Shown in pieces: positions 5,727-6,133 of a stretch of DNA of 6,133 nucleotides. The notes under the pieces are model-generated. The model saw nothing but the letters and a program-made list of their open reading frames with translations. It had not been told where the DNA came from and made no database searches. A program made the translations under genes and the position numbers. Location of the stretch: assembly GCA_031258035.1 (NCBI GenBank), contig JAIRNL010000274.1, forward strand, positions 1 to 6,133. The letters run 5' to 3'. How positions within the stretch are numbered: position 1 is the first letter of the stretch; the number at the start of each line of letters is the position of its first letter. Source of the DNA: Azoarcus sp. Lineage in GTDB: Bacteria; Pseudomonadota; Gammaproteobacteria; Burkholderiales; Rhodocyclaceae.

Positions 5727-5786
5727 GTGTCGTGAAAGGCATGGGCCGAAGCGATCGGGCCCGCCCGAGACCGCGCAACGATGCAA

Positions 5787-6133
5787 CTACGTTCTGGAGG
5801 CGCCCAACCAGCCCTGGCGCAACTTTTCGGCCGCCCTGCCCGCCCGCTCGTCTACGCGCAGCTTGACCGTATCCATGGGCGCAAGGCCGGGTTCGACCTC
5901 GAAACGCATCAGCTCGTCACGGCGAAAGGCATGGATTTCCATCCGTTTCCCGGCGCGGCGACGTCCAAGCAGCTTCGCCAGCCTGTCGGCATCATCGACC
6001 CGCAATCCGTCGGCGGCGACCAGCACGTCGCCCGCCGACAGCCCCGCTTTCTGCGCCGGGCTGTCGTCGTAGACGACGGCAATGCGGGCTCCGCAGCCAG
6101 CCAGTTTGATGCCGAGCGCCGATGTCTGGCTTG
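5787..6133 (-). CDS. PDZ-domain protein, C-terminal part; probable M61-family peptidase (partial)
   Basis: The frame is open from the window edge to a TAG at 5787, giving the last 114 residues; the start is outside. The fragment contains most of a PDZ domain: SALGIKLAGCGARIAVVYDD, then SPAQKAGLSAGDVLVAADG with the conserved AGL.AGD turn, then VDDADRLAKLLGRRRAGKRMEIHAFRRDEL. The tail VEPGLAPMDTVKLRVDE...AAEKLRQGWLG resembles the end of bacterial M61 glycyl aminopeptidase-like proteins, where a PDZ domain is C-terminal and the chain ends soon after an R/K..WL motif. The catalytic HEXXH region would be upstream and is not visible, so the M61 assignment is probable; another PDZ protease is the alternative. 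It is on the same strand as the operon but 232 bp away, with a candidate promoter between, so it is probably a separate transcription unit. Confidence 0.75.
   Translation of the reverse strand, partial: SQTSALGIKLAGCGARIAVVYDDSPAQKAGLSAGDVLVAADGLRVDDADRLAKLLGRRRAGKRMEIHAFRRDELMRFEVEPGLAPMDTVKLRVDERAGRAAEKLRQGWLGASRT

Larger units (their letters stand above)
5555..5786. other. Intergenic regulatory region
   Basis: This non-coding gap separates the peptidase stop codon from the receptor start. Its right part is GC-rich with short inverted repeats. Its left part (about 5590-5680) is AT-rich and holds the candidate promoter and operator, plus three copies of CAATATA (5595-5601, 5607-5613, 5645-5651), the first two spaced 12 bp apart. 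No small gene with a convincing start was seen. Confidence 0.6.

Noticed and set aside
5755..5768. TCGGGC/GCCCGA inverted repeat as terminator of the peptidase gene
   Set aside because: The stem is short, the loop is only 2 nt, and no T-run follows; it is likely chance in GC-rich DNA.

Overview
The window looks like a chromosomal piece of a GC-rich Gram-negative proteobacterium. A betaproteobacterium of the Rhodocyclales/Azoarcus type is my best guess, but this is inference from base composition, the style of the dispersed palindromic repeats and the protein families; no marker gene is present. All recognisable genes lie on the minus strand, so transcription runs from high to low coordinates.

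Layout from right to left. (i) 5787-6133: the 3' end of a PDZ-domain protein that resembles the C terminus of an M61-family (glycyl aminopeptidase-like) metallopeptidase; the rest lies outside the window. (ii) 5555-5786: a 232-bp intergenic region with an AT-rich patch that holds a candidate promoter overlapped by an 8-bp inverted repeat. (iii) 3470-5554: a TonB-dependent outer-membrane receptor. (iv) 2089-3459: a periplasmic ABC-type solute-binding protein of the iron/PgtC-like kind with a long helical C-terminal extension. (v) 698-2077: a secreted di-haem c-type cytochrome of the DHOR/DUF1111 'thiol oxidoreductase' family. Genes iii-v are separated by only 10-11 bp, and the ribosome-binding sites overlap or abut the preceding stop codons. 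They are therefore almost certainly one operon, tbdR-SBP-DHOR. (vi) 1-697: no gene. It holds a REP/BIME-like array: a 166-bp unit in two tandem copies, a third rearranged copy, and a ~110-bp MITE-like palindromic element inserted in the third copy.

How the genes may work together (inference): the receptor would bring a ligand, plausibly a metal chelate, across the outer membrane; the binding protein would capture it in the periplasm; the di-haem protein would perform a redox step on the ligand, metal or a thiol. No permease or ATPase gene is present in the operon, so the binding protein is an orphan here. The ligand cannot be determined from sequence alone. The most noteworthy points are this unusual three-gene combination without an inner-membrane transporter, and the nested insertion in the repeat array, for which neighbouring copies of the repeat show the empty site.
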